DNA from: Sphaerisporangium krabiense
GTDB lineage: Bacteria; Actinomycetota; Actinomycetes; Streptosporangiales; Streptosporangiaceae
Length of the DNA stretch: 64,000 nucleotides
Assembly (NCBI RefSeq): GCF_014200435.1
Contig: NZ_JACHBR010000002.1
Coordinates: forward strand, 52,501 to 116,500
Direction of reading: 5' to 3'
The notes below the pieces were generated by a model, which worked only from the letters and a program-made list of their open reading frames with translations, was not told the DNA's origin and ran no database searches. Below are positions 17,636 to 27,730 of the stretch, one piece after another. Both the position numbers and the translations under genes were made by a program. The first letter of the stretch is position 1. The number at the start of each line of letters is the position of its first letter.

Positions 17636-20620
17636 ATGCTCGACAACGAGCCCATCGTCGGGGCCCTCGGCCCCGACGGGGATACAACATCACACCAAGA
17701 GACCAAGCCGGTCCGGCGCCGCCGCGCGGCGAGCCGTCCGGCCGGCCCGCCGCCGGAGGAGTCCGAGATCGGCGCCGGTCCGACGGACCGGTCCGCGGCG
17801 GAGACGCCCGCCGCGGAGACCGCGCAGGCCCCGGCGGAGGTGACCGCACAGGATCCGGGGCAGCCCGCCGGGGACGCCCCCGCGGAGGCGGCGCCGGTCA
17901 AGCGCACCCGGGCCCGCACCACCAGGAAGGCCGCCGAGGCCGCCGAGGGCGAGGCTCCCGCCGCCAAGCCCGCGAGGACGTCCCGGGCCAAGGCCGCCAA
18001 GGACGCCGCCGAGGGCGAGGACGAGGCCGCGCCCGTCAAGCGCACCCGCACACGTACCACGAGGAAGGCCGCGGAGGCCGCCTCCGCCGAGCCGCAGGCC
18101 GTCGCCGAGACGCCCGCCGCCGTGGCCGAGCCCGCCGCGACCACCGGGGGCGAGGAGCCCGCCGAGGCCACGCCGGCCCGCCGCAGGCGCACCCGCAAGA
18201 CCGCCGAGACGGCGGCCCCGGACGTCCTCCAGGCCCCCGAGCCCGGTGCGGCGCCGGCGGAACGATCCAGCGTCCAGGCCGCGGCCAGGGCGGAGGTCGC
18301 CGCCGCGATCGCCGAGTCGATGCCGGTGAACGAGCCTCTGGACGACGAGCCGGTCGGCGAGGACGTCGACGACATCGCGGACGCCGAAGGGGCCGGGACC
18401 GGCGAGGACCAGGGCCAGCGGCCGCTGTTCACCGACCCGTTCGGGCTCGGCGCGCTCGCCGAGGCCCGCGCCGCCGCGCCCGCCGTCACCTTCCAGGCCC
18501 CCGCGGCGGTCTTCCAGCCGGTCTTCCAGGCGCCCGAGCCGCGCGCGGCCGTGCCGCCCGTCGTGCTCCCGCCGCAGCAGCGCGCCGAGCCCGCCGACGA
18601 GCAGGCCGAGGAGCCGGAGGACTCCGCCGAGAGCACCCAGGACGAGGACGACCAGGACGACGAGCAGGGCGGCCGTCGCCGTCGCCGTCGCCGTGGCGGC
18701 CGCGGCCGGGGCAGGACCCGCGAGCACGACGAGGGCGAGGACGGCGAGGACTTCGACGAGGACGCCCGGCCCGCCGCGGCCGAGGCCGCCGAGGGGTCCG
18801 CCGACGCCGACGCCCAGCGCCGCGACAAGGACGACCAGGAGGACGACGACGACGCCGGCTCCTCCTCGCGCCGTCGCCGCCGCCGTCGCCGCAGGGGTGG
18901 GGACGAGGCCGAGGCGGCCTCCGACGATCCGCCGAACACCGTCACCCGCATCCGCGCCCCGCGCGCCGGCCGCCCCACCTCGGTGGACGAGGTGCAGGGC
19001 TTCCGCGGCTCCACCCGCCTTGAGGCCAAGAAGCAGCGCCGCCGCGAGGGCCGCGAGCAGGGCCGCCGCCGCCCGCCGGTGATCACCGAGTCGGAGTTCC
19101 TGGCCCGCCGCGAGTCGGTCGAGCGCGTCATGGTCGTGCGCCGCCAGGGCGGGCGCACCCAGATCGCGGTGCTGGAGGACGGCGTGCTCGTCGAGCACTA
19201 CGTCGACCGCGAGGCGTCGCAGTCCTACGTCGGCAACGTCTACCTGGGCAAGGTCCAGAACGTCCTGCCGTCCATGGAGGCGGCGTTCATCGACATCGGC
19301 AAGGGCCGCAACGCCGTGCTGTACGCCGGTGAGGTCAACTTCGACACCGCCGGGCTGGAGGGCCAGCCCAAGCGCATCGAGGCGGCGCTGAAGTCGGGCC
19401 AGTCGGTGCTCGTCCAGGTCACCAAGGACCCGATGGGGCACAAGGGCGCCCGCCTGACCAGCCAGATCAGCCTGCCGGGCCGCTACCTCGTGTACGTGCC
19501 CGACGGTTCGATGACCGGCATCAGCCGCAAGCTCCCCGACAAGGAGCGCACGCGTCTGAAGACGATCCTGAAGAAGGTCATGCCGGAGAACGCCGGGGTG
19601 ATCGTCAGGACCGCCGCGGAGGGCGCCTCCGAGGACGAGCTCGACCGGGACGTGGCCCGCCTGTCGGCGCAGTGGGAGAACATCCAGCGCAAGGCCAAGT
19701 CGGCCAGCCCGCCCGAGCTGCTGTACTCCGAGCCGGACCTGACGATCCGCGTGGTCCGCGACGTCTTCAACGAGGACTTCTCCTCGCTGGTGGTGTCCGG
19801 CGACGAGGCGTGGGGCACGGTGGACGAGTACGTCCACTACGTCGCGCCGCACCTGGCCGACCGGCTCACCAAGTGGGAGGACGGCGACGTGTTCGCCGCC
19901 TACCGCATCGACGAGCAGATCGCCAAGGCCATGGAGCGCAAGGTGTGGCTGCCGAGCGGCGGCTCGCTGGTGATCGACCGCACCGAGGCCATGACGGTCG
20001 TGGACGTCAACACCGGCAAGTTCACCGGCCAGGGCGGCAACCTGGAGGAGACGGTCACCAAGAACAACCTGGAGGCGGCCGAGGAGATCGTCCGCCAGCT
20101 CAGGTTGCGCGACATCGGCGGCATCATCGTCGTCGACTTCATCGACATGGTGCTGGAGAGCAACCGCGACCTGGTGCTCCGGCGCATGCTGGAGTGCCTG
20201 GCCCGCGACCGCACCAAGCACCAGGTGGCCGAGGTCACCTCGCTGGGCCTGGTGCAGATGACGCGCAAGCGGGTCGGCCAGGGCCTGCTGGAGGCCTTCT
20301 CCACGCCGTGCGAGTGCTGCAACGGGCGCGGGCTGATCGTCTCGACCGAGCCGGTCGACGGCAAGCCCGAGCCACGGGGCACGCAGGGCAAGATGGCGAT
20401 CGAGAAGGCGGTGGCCGAGAAGCTGGAGAAGGCCAAGTCCGACGCCGACAAGATCCTCAAGGAGGGGGCGGCCGGTGTGGCGGTCGCGGCCAACGGCGAG
20501 GGCGGCCGGGACAGCGTGACCGGCGCGCTCGGCGGCTCAGAGGACGGCGCCGTCCAGGCGTCCGCCCGGGGGCGCCGCCGCTCGCGGAAGGTCACCAGGC
20601 CTGCCGGGCCGGCCGAATAG
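17636..20620 (+). CDS. rne: ribonuclease E/G family endoribonuclease with long N-terminal extension
   Basis: This is the central RNA-processing and decay endonuclease. The first ~465 of 994 residues are low complexity: Ala/Glu/Pro-rich with repeated KRTRxRTTRKAAE blocks, then acidic stretches alternating with Arg clusters (about 343-360 and 415-425), likely RNA- and partner-binding. The catalytic core follows: an S1-like region from about 525, the DNase-I-like subdomain with D790 (VVDVNTG) and D834 (VVDFIDM) as metal ligands, and a zinc-link-type C892-E-C-C895. The actinobacterial enzyme has its extension N-terminal rather than C-terminal as in E. coli. ATG 17636 has GGGAGAA 7-8 nt upstream. 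Confidence 0.95.
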   Translation: MLDNEPIVGALGPDGDTTSHQETKPVRRRRAASRPAGPPPEESEIGAGPTDRSAAETPAAETAQAPAEVTAQDPGQPAGDAPAEAAPVKRTRARTTRKAAEAAEGEAPAAKPARTSRAKAAKDAAEGEDEAAPVKRTRTRTTRKAAEAASAEPQAVAETPAAVAEPAATTGGEEPAEATPARRRRTRKTAETAAPDVLQAPEPGAAPAERSSVQAAARAEVAAAIAESMPVNEPLDDEPVGEDVDDIADAEGAGTGEDQGQRPLFTDPFGLGALAEARAAAPAVTFQAPAAVFQPVFQAPEPRAAVPPVVLPPQQRAEPADEQAEEPEDSAESTQDEDDQDDEQGGRRRRRRRGGRGRGRTREHDEGEDGEDFDEDARPAAAEAAEGSADADAQRRDKDDQEDDDDAGSSSRRRRRRRRRGGDEAEAASDDPPNTVTRIRAPRAGRPTSVDEVQGFRGSTRLEAKKQRRREGREQGRRRPPVITESEFLARRESVERVMVVRRQGGRTQIAVLEDGVLVEHYVDREASQSYVGNVYLGKVQNVLPSMEAAFIDIGKGRNAVLYAGEVNFDTAGLEGQPKRIEAALKSGQSVLVQVTKDPMGHKGARLTSQISLPGRYLVYVPDGSMTGISRKLPDKERTRLKTILKKVMPENAGVIVRTAAEGASEDELDRDVARLSAQWENIQRKAKSASPPELLYSEPDLTIRVVRDVFNEDFSSLVVSGDEAWGTVDEYVHYVAPHLADRLTKWEDGDVFAAYRIDEQIAKAMERKVWLPSGGSLVIDRTEAMTVVDVNTGKFTGQGGNLEETVTKNNLEAAEEIVRQLRLRDIGGIIVVDFIDMVLESNRDLVLRRMLECLARDRTKHQVAEVTSLGLVQMTRKRVGQGLLEAFSTPCECCNGRGLIVSTEPVDGKPEPRGTQGKMAIEKAVAEKLEKAKSDADKILKEGAAGVAVAANGEGGRDSVTGALGGSEDGAVQASARGRRRSRKVTRPAGPAE

Positions 20621-20809
20621 GCCGGCCCTCCGGCGTAACCGTCCGGTTCGACCAAGAGACCCGCGATCCGGTATCCTGGTCAATCGGTGCGTCCGGTGGC
20701 GCGCTCAGCTACGCGCGCCTGCTCGGTTCGCCGGTCGTGTTATATCGACGGGAGCTGGACGCAAGAGGCGCAGCGTTCAGCAGCAATCAGCCAGGAGAAG
20801 GGTTCCGCG

Positions 20810-21124
20810 GTGTACGCGATCGTTCGTTGCGGCGGCAGGCAGCAGAAGGTCTCCGTCGGTGACGTCCTCGAGGTGGACAAGGTCGCCGGTGAGGTCGGCT
20901 CCACGGTGTCGCTGTCGCCGGTGCTCGTCGTCAACGACGGCGATGTCACCACAGACGCAGCCACGCTTGGCAAGTACGAGGTGACCGCCGAGATCCTCGG
21001 CGAGACCAAGGGTCCCAAGATCCACATCCTCAAGTACAAGAACAAGACCGGTTACAAGAAGCGCCAGGGTCACCGCCAGCGGTACACCCAGGTGAAGGTG
21101 ACCGCCATCAACCCCGGGAAGTAG
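20810..21124 (+). CDS. rplU: 50S ribosomal protein L21
   Basis: This early-assembly protein of the large subunit binds 23S rRNA with L20. The 104 residues begin [18 protein letters not shown] and end with the basic [18 protein letters not shown] segment, the L21 signature. GTG 20810 is chosen because AGGAGAAG lies 9 nt upstream and it matches the universal N-terminus; the open frame extends upstream only through leader DNA. The 190-nt leader after rne probably contains its own promoter; TTATAT near 20740 is a possible -10. Confidence 0.97.
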   Translation: MYAIVRCGGRQQKVSVGDVLEVDKVAGEVGSTVSLSPVLVVNDGDVTTDAATLGKYEVTAEILGETKGPKIHILKYKNKTGYKKRQGHRQRYTQVKVTAINPGK

Positions 21125-21136
21125 TGGTAGCGAACC

Positions 21137-21394
21137 ATGGCACACAAGAAGGGCGCCTCGTCCACCCGGAACGGCCGTGACTCCAACGCCCAGCGGCTCG
21201 GCGTCAAGCGTTTCGGCGGGCAGCTCGTCAACGCCGGAGAGATCATCATCCGGCAGCGCGGCACCCACTTCCACCCGGGTGACAACGTCGGCCGTGGCGG
21301 CGACGACACGCTGTTCGCGCTCGTGGCGGGCCACGTGCAGTTCGGCAACAAGCGCGGTCGCCGCGCTGTGAGCATCGTCCCGGCCGCGGAGTAG
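21137..21394 (+). CDS. rpmA: 50S ribosomal protein L27
   Basis: L27's flexible N-terminal tail reaches the peptidyl-transferase centre. The 85-residue product starts [20 protein letters not shown], without the cleaved N-terminal extension seen in Firmicutes, and has the [17 protein letters not shown] core. It begins 12 nt after rplU, in the conserved rplU-rpmA-obg order. Confidence 0.98.
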   Translation: MAHKKGASSTRNGRDSNAQRLGVKRFGGQLVNAGEIIIRQRGTHFHPGDNVGRGGDDTLFALVAGHVQFGNKRGRRAVSIVPAAE

Positions 21395-21415
21395 TTTCCG
21401 CCGGACCGGTAATCA

Positions 21416-21484
21416 GCCCCCGCCGCGGGCGGGGGCCGGCAGTCGCGTTGATGAGGCGGATCGGCTTTCTCGATCCGCCTCATC
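21416..21484 (+). terminator. tandem hairpins between rpmA and obgE
   Basis: Two stems are present. The first is a 9-bp stem at 21416-21424/21428-21436 with loop GCG. The second is a 14-bp perfect stem at 21450-21463/21471-21484 with loop GCTTTCT. They lie within 90 nt of the rpmA stop and probably terminate or attenuate read-through into obgE. Confidence 0.7.
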
Positions 21485-21592
21485 GTCGTGATGGCGCAGG
21501 TCGTACGGCGTCGCAAGAGGTCGTGAGGAGGCGCCCGCGAGCGTGCGGACAGACCGCGGCGTGCCCCGTGAGGGGACGCCGGCGAAGAGGGA

Positions 21593-22948
21593 GTGACGGT
21601 GGCGGAGTTCGTCGACCAAGTGGTCCTGCACATCAAGGCCGGTGACGGGGGCAACGGCTGCGCGTCCGTCCACCGGGAGAAGTTCAAGCCGCTCGGCGGC
21701 CCCGACGGGGGCAACGGCGGGCGCGGGGGCGATGTGACCCTCGAGGTGGACCCGAACACCTCCACGCTGCTCGACTACCATCACCGTCCGCACCGCAAGG
21801 CCGGCAACGGCAAGCAGGGCATGGGCTCCAACCGCGACGGCGCCACGGGCGAGGACGTCGTGCTCAAGGTCCCGAACGGCACGGTCGTCAAGAACGCCAC
21901 GACGGGCGAGGTGCTGATCGACCTGGTCGGCGCGGGCACCCGCTACGTCGTCGCCCAGGGCGGCTTCGGCGGCCTCGGCAACGCCGCGCTGGCGTCCACC
22001 AAGCGCAAGGCGCCGGGGTTCGCGCTGCTCGGCGAGCCCGGCGACGAGCTGGACGTGGTGCTGGAGCTGAAGACCGTCGCCGACGTGGCGCTGGTCGGGT
22101 ACCCGAACGCCGGGAAGTCCTCGCTGATCGCGGCGCTGAGCGCCGCCCGGCCCAAGATCGCCGACTATCCGTTCACGACGCTGGTGCCGAACCTCGGCGT
22201 CGTCACGGCGGGCGAGACCGTGTTCACCGTCGCCGACGTGCCGGGGCTGATCCCGGGCGCCTCGCAGGGCCGCGGCCTCGGGCACGAGTTCCTGCGCCAC
22301 GTCGAGCGGTGCTCGACGATCGTCCACGTCCTGGACTGCGCCACCCTGGAGCCCGGCCGGGACCCGCTGAGCGACTTCGAGGTCATCGAGGGCGAGCTGG
22401 CCGCCTACGGCGAGCTGCACGACCGCCCGCGCCTGGCCGTGCTGAACAAGGCGGACGTGCCCGAGGCCCGCGAGCTGGCCGAGATGGTGCGCCCCATGCT
22501 GGAGGAGCGCGGGCTGCGCGTCTTCACGATCTCCGCGGCCACCCACGAGGGCCTGCGCGAGCTGTCGTTCGCCATGGCCGAGATGGTGGCGGCGGCGCGG
22601 GCGGCCAAGCCGATCGAGGAGCCCACGCGGCTGGTCATCCGGCCCCGGCAGTACGGCGACGTCCAGTTCGAGATCCGGCGGATCGACGAGCACACCTTCC
22701 AGGTCACCGGCGAGAAGCCCGAGCGGTGGATCCGCCAGACCGACTTCTCCAACGACGAGGCGGTCGGCTATCTGGCCGACCGGCTGGAGCGGCTCGGCAT
22801 CGAGAAGGCGCTCGGCGAGGCCGGGGCCACCGACGGCGCGGAGGTCGTGATCGGCCCGATGGAGGGCGGCTACGTCTTCGACTGGCATCCCACCCTCGAC
22901 GCGGCGGCCGTCCCCGGGCCACGGGGCACCGACAACCGCATCGGCTGA
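21593..22948 (+). CDS. obgE: GTPase Obg (ribosome assembly)
   Basis: This essential GTPase acts in 50S assembly and in growth/sporulation control. The 451 residues comprise the glycine-rich Obg domain (about 1-160, [11 protein letters not shown] repeats), a G domain with G1 GYPNAGKSS near 169-176, DVPGLIPGA (G3) and NKAD (G4), then the OCT domain typical of Gram-positives (about 340-425). Two GTG codons (21593 and 21599) could start it; the second has slightly better spacing from GAGGGAG. It follows two hairpins after rpmA and precedes proB by 67 nt. Confidence 0.96.
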   Translation: MTVAEFVDQVVLHIKAGDGGNGCASVHREKFKPLGGPDGGNGGRGGDVTLEVDPNTSTLLDYHHRPHRKAGNGKQGMGSNRDGATGEDVVLKVPNGTVVKNATTGEVLIDLVGAGTRYVVAQGGFGGLGNAALASTKRKAPGFALLGEPGDELDVVLELKTVADVALVGYPNAGKSSLIAALSAARPKIADYPFTTLVPNLGVVTAGETVFTVADVPGLIPGASQGRGLGHEFLRHVERCSTIVHVLDCATLEPGRDPLSDFEVIEGELAAYGELHDRPRLAVLNKADVPEARELAEMVRPMLEERGLRVFTISAATHEGLRELSFAMAEMVAAARAAKPIEEPTRLVIRPRQYGDVQFEIRRIDEHTFQVTGEKPERWIRQTDFSNDEAVGYLADRLERLGIEKALGEAGATDGAEVVIGPMEGGYVFDWHPTLDAAAVPGPRGTDNRIG

Positions 22949-23015
22949 GCCCGGCGGGAACGGGGACGACGGACGGGATCGGGGAGCGGTCCCGAGGCGA
23001 GTGAAAGGTACGAAG

Positions 23016-24167
23016 GTGGATAACACCGGCCGGGAGCGGGTCGCGGCGGGGGCACGTCTGGTCGTCAAGGTCGGGTCGTCGTCGCTGACGACGCCGCAGG
23101 GCATGATCGACGTGGACCGCGTGGACGCCCTCGTCGACGTCCTCGCCGTCCGGGCCCGCACCGGCACGCAGATCATCCTGGTGTCCTCCGGCGCGATCGC
23201 GGCCGGGCTCGGCCCGCTCGGCCTGAGCGCCCGCCCGCGCGACCTGGCGACCCAGCAGGCCGCCGCGTCGGTCGGGCAGGGGGTGCTGGTCGCCCGCTAC
23301 ACCTCCTCCTTCGCCCGCTACGGCCTGCGCGTGGGCCAGGTGCTGCTCACCGCCGACGACATGATGCGCCGCTCCCACCACCGCAACGCCCAGCGCACGC
23401 TGGCGCGGCTGCTGGAGCTCGGCATCGTCCCGGTGGTCAACGAGAACGACACCGTCGCCACCGACGAGATCCGCTTCGGCGACAACGACCGCCTGGCCGC
23501 GCTCGTCGCCCACCTGCTGCACGCCGACGCGCTCGTGCTGCTGTCGGACGTGGACGCCCTGTACGACGGCGACCCGCGCCAGCCGGGGTCGCGTCGTATC
23601 CCCCTGGTCCGCGGGCCCGAGGACCTCGAAGGCGTGGAGCTCGGCAGGTCGGGCCGCGTCGGCACCGGCGGCATGATCACCAAGGTGGAGGCGGCCCGCA
23701 TCGCCACCGGCGCGGGCGTCCCGGTCGTGCTCACGGCCGCCGCCCACGCCGCCCAGGCCCTGGCCGGGGCGGACGTCGGCACCTGCTTCCAGCCGGACGG
23801 CCGCCACCCCGGCACCCGCCTGCTCTGGCTCGCCCACGCCACCACCGGCCGGGGCCGCCTGCACCTGGACGCCGGGGCCGTGGCGGCCGTGGTGGGCCGG
23901 CGCATGTCCCTGCTGCCCGCCGGGGTGACGCTCGTGGAGGGCGACTTCGCCGCCGGCGACCCCGTCGACCTGTACAGCCCGCACGGCACGCCGGTGGCCA
24001 GGGGGCTGGTCAACTTCGACGCCGCGGAGATCCCCGACCTGCTCGGCCGCTCGACCCGCGAGCTGGCCGCGAGCCTGGGCCCGGAGTACGAGCGCGAGCT
24101 GATCCACCGCGACGACATCGTCATACTGGACCCCGTCACCGAGAGCAGGAGCGCGAGGCATGTCTGA
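23016..24167 (+). CDS. proB: glutamate 5-kinase
   Basis: This is the first enzyme of proline synthesis, converting glutamate to glutamyl-5-phosphate. It has an N-terminal amino-acid-kinase domain ([49 protein letters not shown]) and a C-terminal PUA domain (about 285-365). GTG 23016 is preferred because GAAAGG lies 7 nt upstream; GTG 23001 would add five residues. It overlaps proA by 8 nt, indicating coupled translation of the two pathway enzymes. Confidence 0.95.
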   Translation: MDNTGRERVAAGARLVVKVGSSSLTTPQGMIDVDRVDALVDVLAVRARTGTQIILVSSGAIAAGLGPLGLSARPRDLATQQAAASVGQGVLVARYTSSFARYGLRVGQVLLTADDMMRRSHHRNAQRTLARLLELGIVPVVNENDTVATDEIRFGDNDRLAALVAHLLHADALVLLSDVDALYDGDPRQPGSRRIPLVRGPEDLEGVELGRSGRVGTGGMITKVEAARIATGAGVPVVLTAAAHAAQALAGADVGTCFQPDGRHPGTRLLWLAHATTGRGRLHLDAGAVAAVVGRRMSLLPAGVTLVEGDFAAGDPVDLYSPHGTPVARGLVNFDAAEIPDLLGRSTRELAASLGPEYERELIHRDDIVILDPVTESRSARHV

Positions 24168-25464
24168 GGCCGAGGACTTCGTGAAGGTCGCCCACGCCGC
24201 GAGGGAGGCCGCCGCCGCGCTCGCGCCGCTGCCCCGCGCTCCGAAGGACGCCGCGCTGTACGCCGTCGCCGACGCCCTGGTGGCCCGGGCCAAGGAGATC
24301 GTCGAGGCCAACGCGCTCGACATCGAGGCCGCGCGGCAGGGCGGCACCGCCGAGGCCATGATCGACCGGCTGCGCCTGGACGAGCGGCGCGTCGAGGCCA
24401 TCGCCGCCGCCGTCCGCGAGGTCGCCGACCTGCCCGACCCGGTCGGTGAGGTCGTGCGGGGGAGCACGCTGCCGAACGGTCTCGAGCTGCGGCAGGTCCG
24501 CGTGCCGCTCGGCGTGGTCGGCATCATCTACGAGGGCCGGCCCAACGTCACCGTCGACGCCGCCGCGCTGTGCCTCAAGAGCGGCAACGCGGTGCTGCTG
24601 CGCGGCTCCTCCAGCGCCTACCGCTCCAACTCGGTGCTGGTCACCGTCATGCAGGAGGCCCTCGCCGGCACCGAGGTGCCCGCCGACGCCGTCCAGCTCG
24701 TGCCCGGCACCACCCGCGAGTCGGTCAAGCACCTCATGCGCGCCCGCGGCCTGGTCGACGTGCTCATCCCGCGCGGCGGCGCCTCCCTGATCAACACGGT
24801 GGTGGAGGAGTCCACGGTGCCGGTCATCGAGACCGGCGTGGGCAACTGCCACGTCTACGTCGACGCCGACGCCGACCTCGGCCTGGCCATGGAGATCCTG
24901 GTCAACGCCAAGACCCAGCGTCCGTCGGTGTGCAACGCGGCCGAGACGGTGCTCGTGCACGCGGACGTCGCCGACGCCTTCGTCCCGGCGGCCCTGGCCC
25001 GGCTCGCCGCCGAGGGCGTGACCGTCCACGGCGACGAGCGCGTCGCGTCCTACGGCGCCTCCTCGGGGATCGACGTGCGGCCCGCCACCGACGAGGACTT
25101 CCAGAAGGAGTACCTCTCGCTGGACATCGCCGCCGCCGTCGTCGACTCGCTGGAGGGCGCCGTCGCGCACATCCGGCGGTACGGCTCGGCGCACACCGAC
25201 GCCATCGTCACCCGCTCCCAGCGGGCCGCCCGCCGGTTCGTGGCGCGGGTGGACTCGGCGGCGGTGGCGGTCAACGCCTCCACCCGGTTCACCGACGGCG
25301 GCGAGTTCGGGTTCGGCGCCGAGATCGGCATCTCCACGCAGAAGCTGCACGCCCGCGGCCCCATGGGCCTGCCCGAGCTCACCTCGACCAAGTGGGTCTA
25401 CACGGGCGAGGGCCACCTGCGCACCTCCGCCGGCACGGTCATCGCCGTCGAACGCGGCGAGTGA
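24160..25464 (+). CDS. proA: glutamate-5-semialdehyde dehydrogenase (gamma-glutamyl phosphate reductase)
   Basis: This is the second enzyme of proline synthesis, NADPH-dependent. The 434-residue protein belongs to the aldehyde-dehydrogenase superfamily, with [22 protein letters not shown] in the cofactor domain. The catalytic cysteine lies in [11 protein letters not shown] near residue 258, and HTDAIVT follows near 345. It overlaps the proB end by 8 nt. Length and motif order are normal. Confidence 0.96.
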   Translation: MSEAEDFVKVAHAAREAAAALAPLPRAPKDAALYAVADALVARAKEIVEANALDIEAARQGGTAEAMIDRLRLDERRVEAIAAAVREVADLPDPVGEVVRGSTLPNGLELRQVRVPLGVVGIIYEGRPNVTVDAAALCLKSGNAVLLRGSSSAYRSNSVLVTVMQEALAGTEVPADAVQLVPGTTRESVKHLMRARGLVDVLIPRGGASLINTVVEESTVPVIETGVGNCHVYVDADADLGLAMEILVNAKTQRPSVCNAAETVLVHADVADAFVPAALARLAAEGVTVHGDERVASYGASSGIDVRPATDEDFQKEYLSLDIAAAVVDSLEGAVAHIRRYGSAHTDAIVTRSQRAARRFVARVDSAAVAVNASTRFTDGGEFGFGAEIGISTQKLHARGPMGLPELTSTKWVYTGEGHLRTSAGTVIAVERGE

Positions 25465-25516
25465 CCGGTGTGTCGCTGACGGTGATCGGCGTGCCCCGGT
25501 GCTTGACTGGTCCGTC

Positions 25517-25696
25517 ATGGGACTCGTCTTCGCCTTCGGGTACGCCATCGCCGTCGTGGTGGCCGCCGACCGGCTGATGCTGTGGCTGGAGCGCCGCGGA
25601 CACGTGAACTGGCGGCGCAGGGGGCGCAAGTCCCTGGCGGCGAGCCCCAGCGTCCGTCTGGACAGCCTCTTCGAGGACCGTCCCGGCGGCCGCTAG
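25517..25696 (+). CDS. small single-pass membrane protein
   Basis: The 59-residue product has one hydrophobic helix (about 3-20) followed by a basic juxtamembrane segment (LERRGHVNWRRRGRK) and a short polar tail, so it would sit with its C-terminus in the cytoplasm. ATG 25517 is 52 nt after proA; GTG/ATG alternatives a few codons upstream are possible. I do not recognise a named family. The position between proA and the kinase gives no functional clue. Confidence 0.5.
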   Translation: MGLVFAFGYAIAVVVAADRLMLWLERRGHVNWRRRGRKSLAASPSVRLDSLFEDRPGGR

Positions 25697-25807
25697 CCGT
25701 CCGGACCCGCGAGCGTGGGCGGGATGCGGCACCTGTCCGGGCATGTCCGGAAGAACCCGCGGCAAGACATCCGGCGCGCCGCCGCAGATTACGGGCGGAT
25801 CGGCGCT

Positions 25808-27655
25808 ATGGTGGCGTCTCCTATGGGTGGACGGCGAGTGGGCGGCCTTGGAAGGGTCGGCCCGTACTCCATGGTCGAGCGCCTCGGTCGCGGTGGCATG
25901 GGCGAGGTCTATCTCGCCGTCGGCAAGCGCGGGGAGAAGGTCGCCGTCAAGATCCTTCGCGACCCGATCGGAGACGATCCCGAGGCGCGATTACGGCTGG
26001 ACCGCGAGGTGCGGGCGCTGCGGCGGGTGGAGAGCCCGTACGTGGCCAGGGTCCTGGACTGCGACCTGTCCGGCCACCGTCCCTACCTCGTCATGGAACA
26101 CATCGAGGGGGAGACCCTCCTCGATGCCGTACGGCGTGGCGGGCCGCTGCCGGGCGCCCAGCTGATCGACCTCGCCCGGGGCCTGGCCGCCGCGATCGCC
26201 ATCATCCACGCGTGCGGGGTGATCCACCGCGACGTCAAACCGGCCAACGTGGTGCTCGGCCCGGACGGCCCCGTGCTGATCGACTTCGGCATCGCGCAGG
26301 TGTCGGACGCGACCCGGCTCACGATGACCGGCATGTTCCTCGGCACGCCGGGCTACTCAGCGCCGGAGGTCTTCGCCGAGGAGGAGGTCGGCGAGCCGTC
26401 GGACGTCCATTCGTGGGCGGCGACGGTCGCGTTCGCCGCCACCGGGCGCCCGACGTTCGGCGGCGGCACGGTCGAGGCGCAGATGTACGCGGTGCTCGAC
26501 GGGCGTGCGGACCTGGCCGGCGTCCCCGGCTCGCTGCTGCCGTTGGTGCGGGCCGCGCTGAACCGCCAGCCCGCCAAGCGGCCCACCGCCGCGCTGCTCG
26601 CCGACCGGCTGTCCCGCCTGGCCCGCGCCACGGCCTCCTCCCGGCCGCGCGCCGGCACGCGCGACGGCGACACCCTGCGCACCGGCACGCGTGGGGCCGA
26701 CACGCCGCGCCCTGGCACGCGTGGGGCCGACACGCCGCGCCCTGGGACGCGTGGGGCCGACGCGCCGCGCGCCGACACACCGCGCCCCGGTGCGCGTGCC
26801 CGGGGCGAGGAGGCGGCCGTGCGCGCGGAGGAGCCGCCCGCGCGGGAGGACGGGACGGCCGACACGCCGTCCGGCGCGCGCAGGAAGCCTCCGCAGCCGC
26901 GCCGCCAGGGCCGCCCGCCGGCGTCCGCGGAGCGCGCCCGGCGCACGCCCGCCGAGGCGGCCGGGGCCACGGCCGCGGAACGCGTCCGCCGCGCGCCCGC
27001 CGACCAGGCGGCCGGAGCGACCGGCTCCCGGGAGCGGGCGCGGCGGACGGCCGCGAACGTCAAGGAGCGGGCCAAGGCAGGGGTCCGTCAGTCGGTGCTC
27101 GGCGCCGGGGCGGCCCCGGCGACCTCGGCGCCCCCCGGCGGCGCGGTGCTGATCATGCTGGCGATGGTGGCCGTGCCGTGCGTCGTGGCCTCGGTGATCT
27201 GGCCGCTGGCGACGTTCGCGATCACCGGGGCGTTCTGCGTGCTGGCCCGCGCCTGGTGGGGCGGGCACTGGCTCGTCCGGCGCCGCCGGTCGGCACGGGT
27301 GCGCGGCACGCTGCGGGTGGTGTCGTTCCCCGTGACGCTGCTGGGGGCGGCGCTGACCGCCGCCGTATGGCCCGGGGTGCCCGCCGCCGCCATCGCCGCG
27401 TCGGCGTTCTGGGTGGCGGCCGGCGGGCACATGGACGACGAATGGTGGACCTGGGCCGGCCCCATGACGGTGGCGGGGGTGGTCTTCGGCGTCGTGTGCG
27501 GCGGGATCGTCGGCCGTGAGGTGGAGCGTGTGGGCGGCCACCTGCCGGACCTGCGCCGGGAGGGACTGCGCGCGCTGTCGGTGCTCGGCGGCTTCGTCGC
27601 GCTGTGCGCCGCCGCCGTCCGCGCGCTGGCCTGGGTGCTTCCGCACGCGTTCTGA
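25808..27655 (+). CDS. serine/threonine protein kinase with C-terminal multi-TM domain
   Basis: This is a Hanks-type kinase of about 615 residues. It shows the glycine loop GRGGMGEVY (28-36), K48 in VAVKIL, the HRDVKPAN catalytic loop with D142, DFG with D159, and GTPGYSAPE as activation segment. After residue 280 comes an Arg/Ala/Pro-rich linker of about 160 residues containing a 30-bp DNA repeat, then a C-terminal membrane domain with about five helices (about 440-610). This is unlike PknB-type kinases with one helix and an external sensor. ATG 25808 or 25823 could start it; neither has a clear ribosome site. Orientation implies the kinase is cytoplasmic. Confidence 0.85.
   Translation: MVASPMGGRRVGGLGRVGPYSMVERLGRGGMGEVYLAVGKRGEKVAVKILRDPIGDDPEARLRLDREVRALRRVESPYVARVLDCDLSGHRPYLVMEHIEGETLLDAVRRGGPLPGAQLIDLARGLAAAIAIIHACGVIHRDVKPANVVLGPDGPVLIDFGIAQVSDATRLTMTGMFLGTPGYSAPEVFAEEEVGEPSDVHSWAATVAFAATGRPTFGGGTVEAQMYAVLDGRADLAGVPGSLLPLVRAALNRQPAKRPTAALLADRLSRLARATASSRPRAGTRDGDTLRTGTRGADTPRPGTRGADTPRPGTRGADAPRADTPRPGARARGEEAAVRAEEPPAREDGTADTPSGARRKPPQPRRQGRPPASAERARRTPAEAAGATAAERVRRAPADQAAGATGSRERARRTAANVKERAKAGVRQSVLGAGAAPATSAPPGGAVLIMLAMVAVPCVVASVIWPLATFAITGAFCVLARAWWGGHWLVRRRRSARVRGTLRVVSFPVTLLGAALTAAVWPGVPAAAIAASAFWVAAGGHMDDEWWTWAGPMTVAGVVFGVVCGGIVGREVERVGGHLPDLRREGLRALSVLGGFVALCAAAVRALAWVLPHAF
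26654..26773. repeat. 30-bp in-frame repeat in the kinase linker
   Basis: There are four consecutive 30-bp units. The two central ones (26684-26713 and 26714-26743) are identical; the flanking units (26654-26683 and 26744-26773) have diverged. Each encodes a decapeptide of the form GTRGADTPRP. The unit length keeps the frame and places Thr residues at regular spacing, possibly autophosphorylation sites (inference). Confidence 0.9.
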
Positions 27656-27730
27656 GAAGGCCGGCCTTTCAGGGCCGGCGGCGTCGCCGGGCGGCGCGCC
27701 GCCGGACCCGGCCGGGGGCGGCGCGCCCGG

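Noticed and set aside
17690-20221. A long minus-strand frame opposite RNase E/G
   Set aside because: A typical high-GC antisense shadow of a gene with strong third-position bias; no motif or start signal. The same reasoning removes the long antisense frames opposite mreB, rodA, the radical SAM gene and mrdA.
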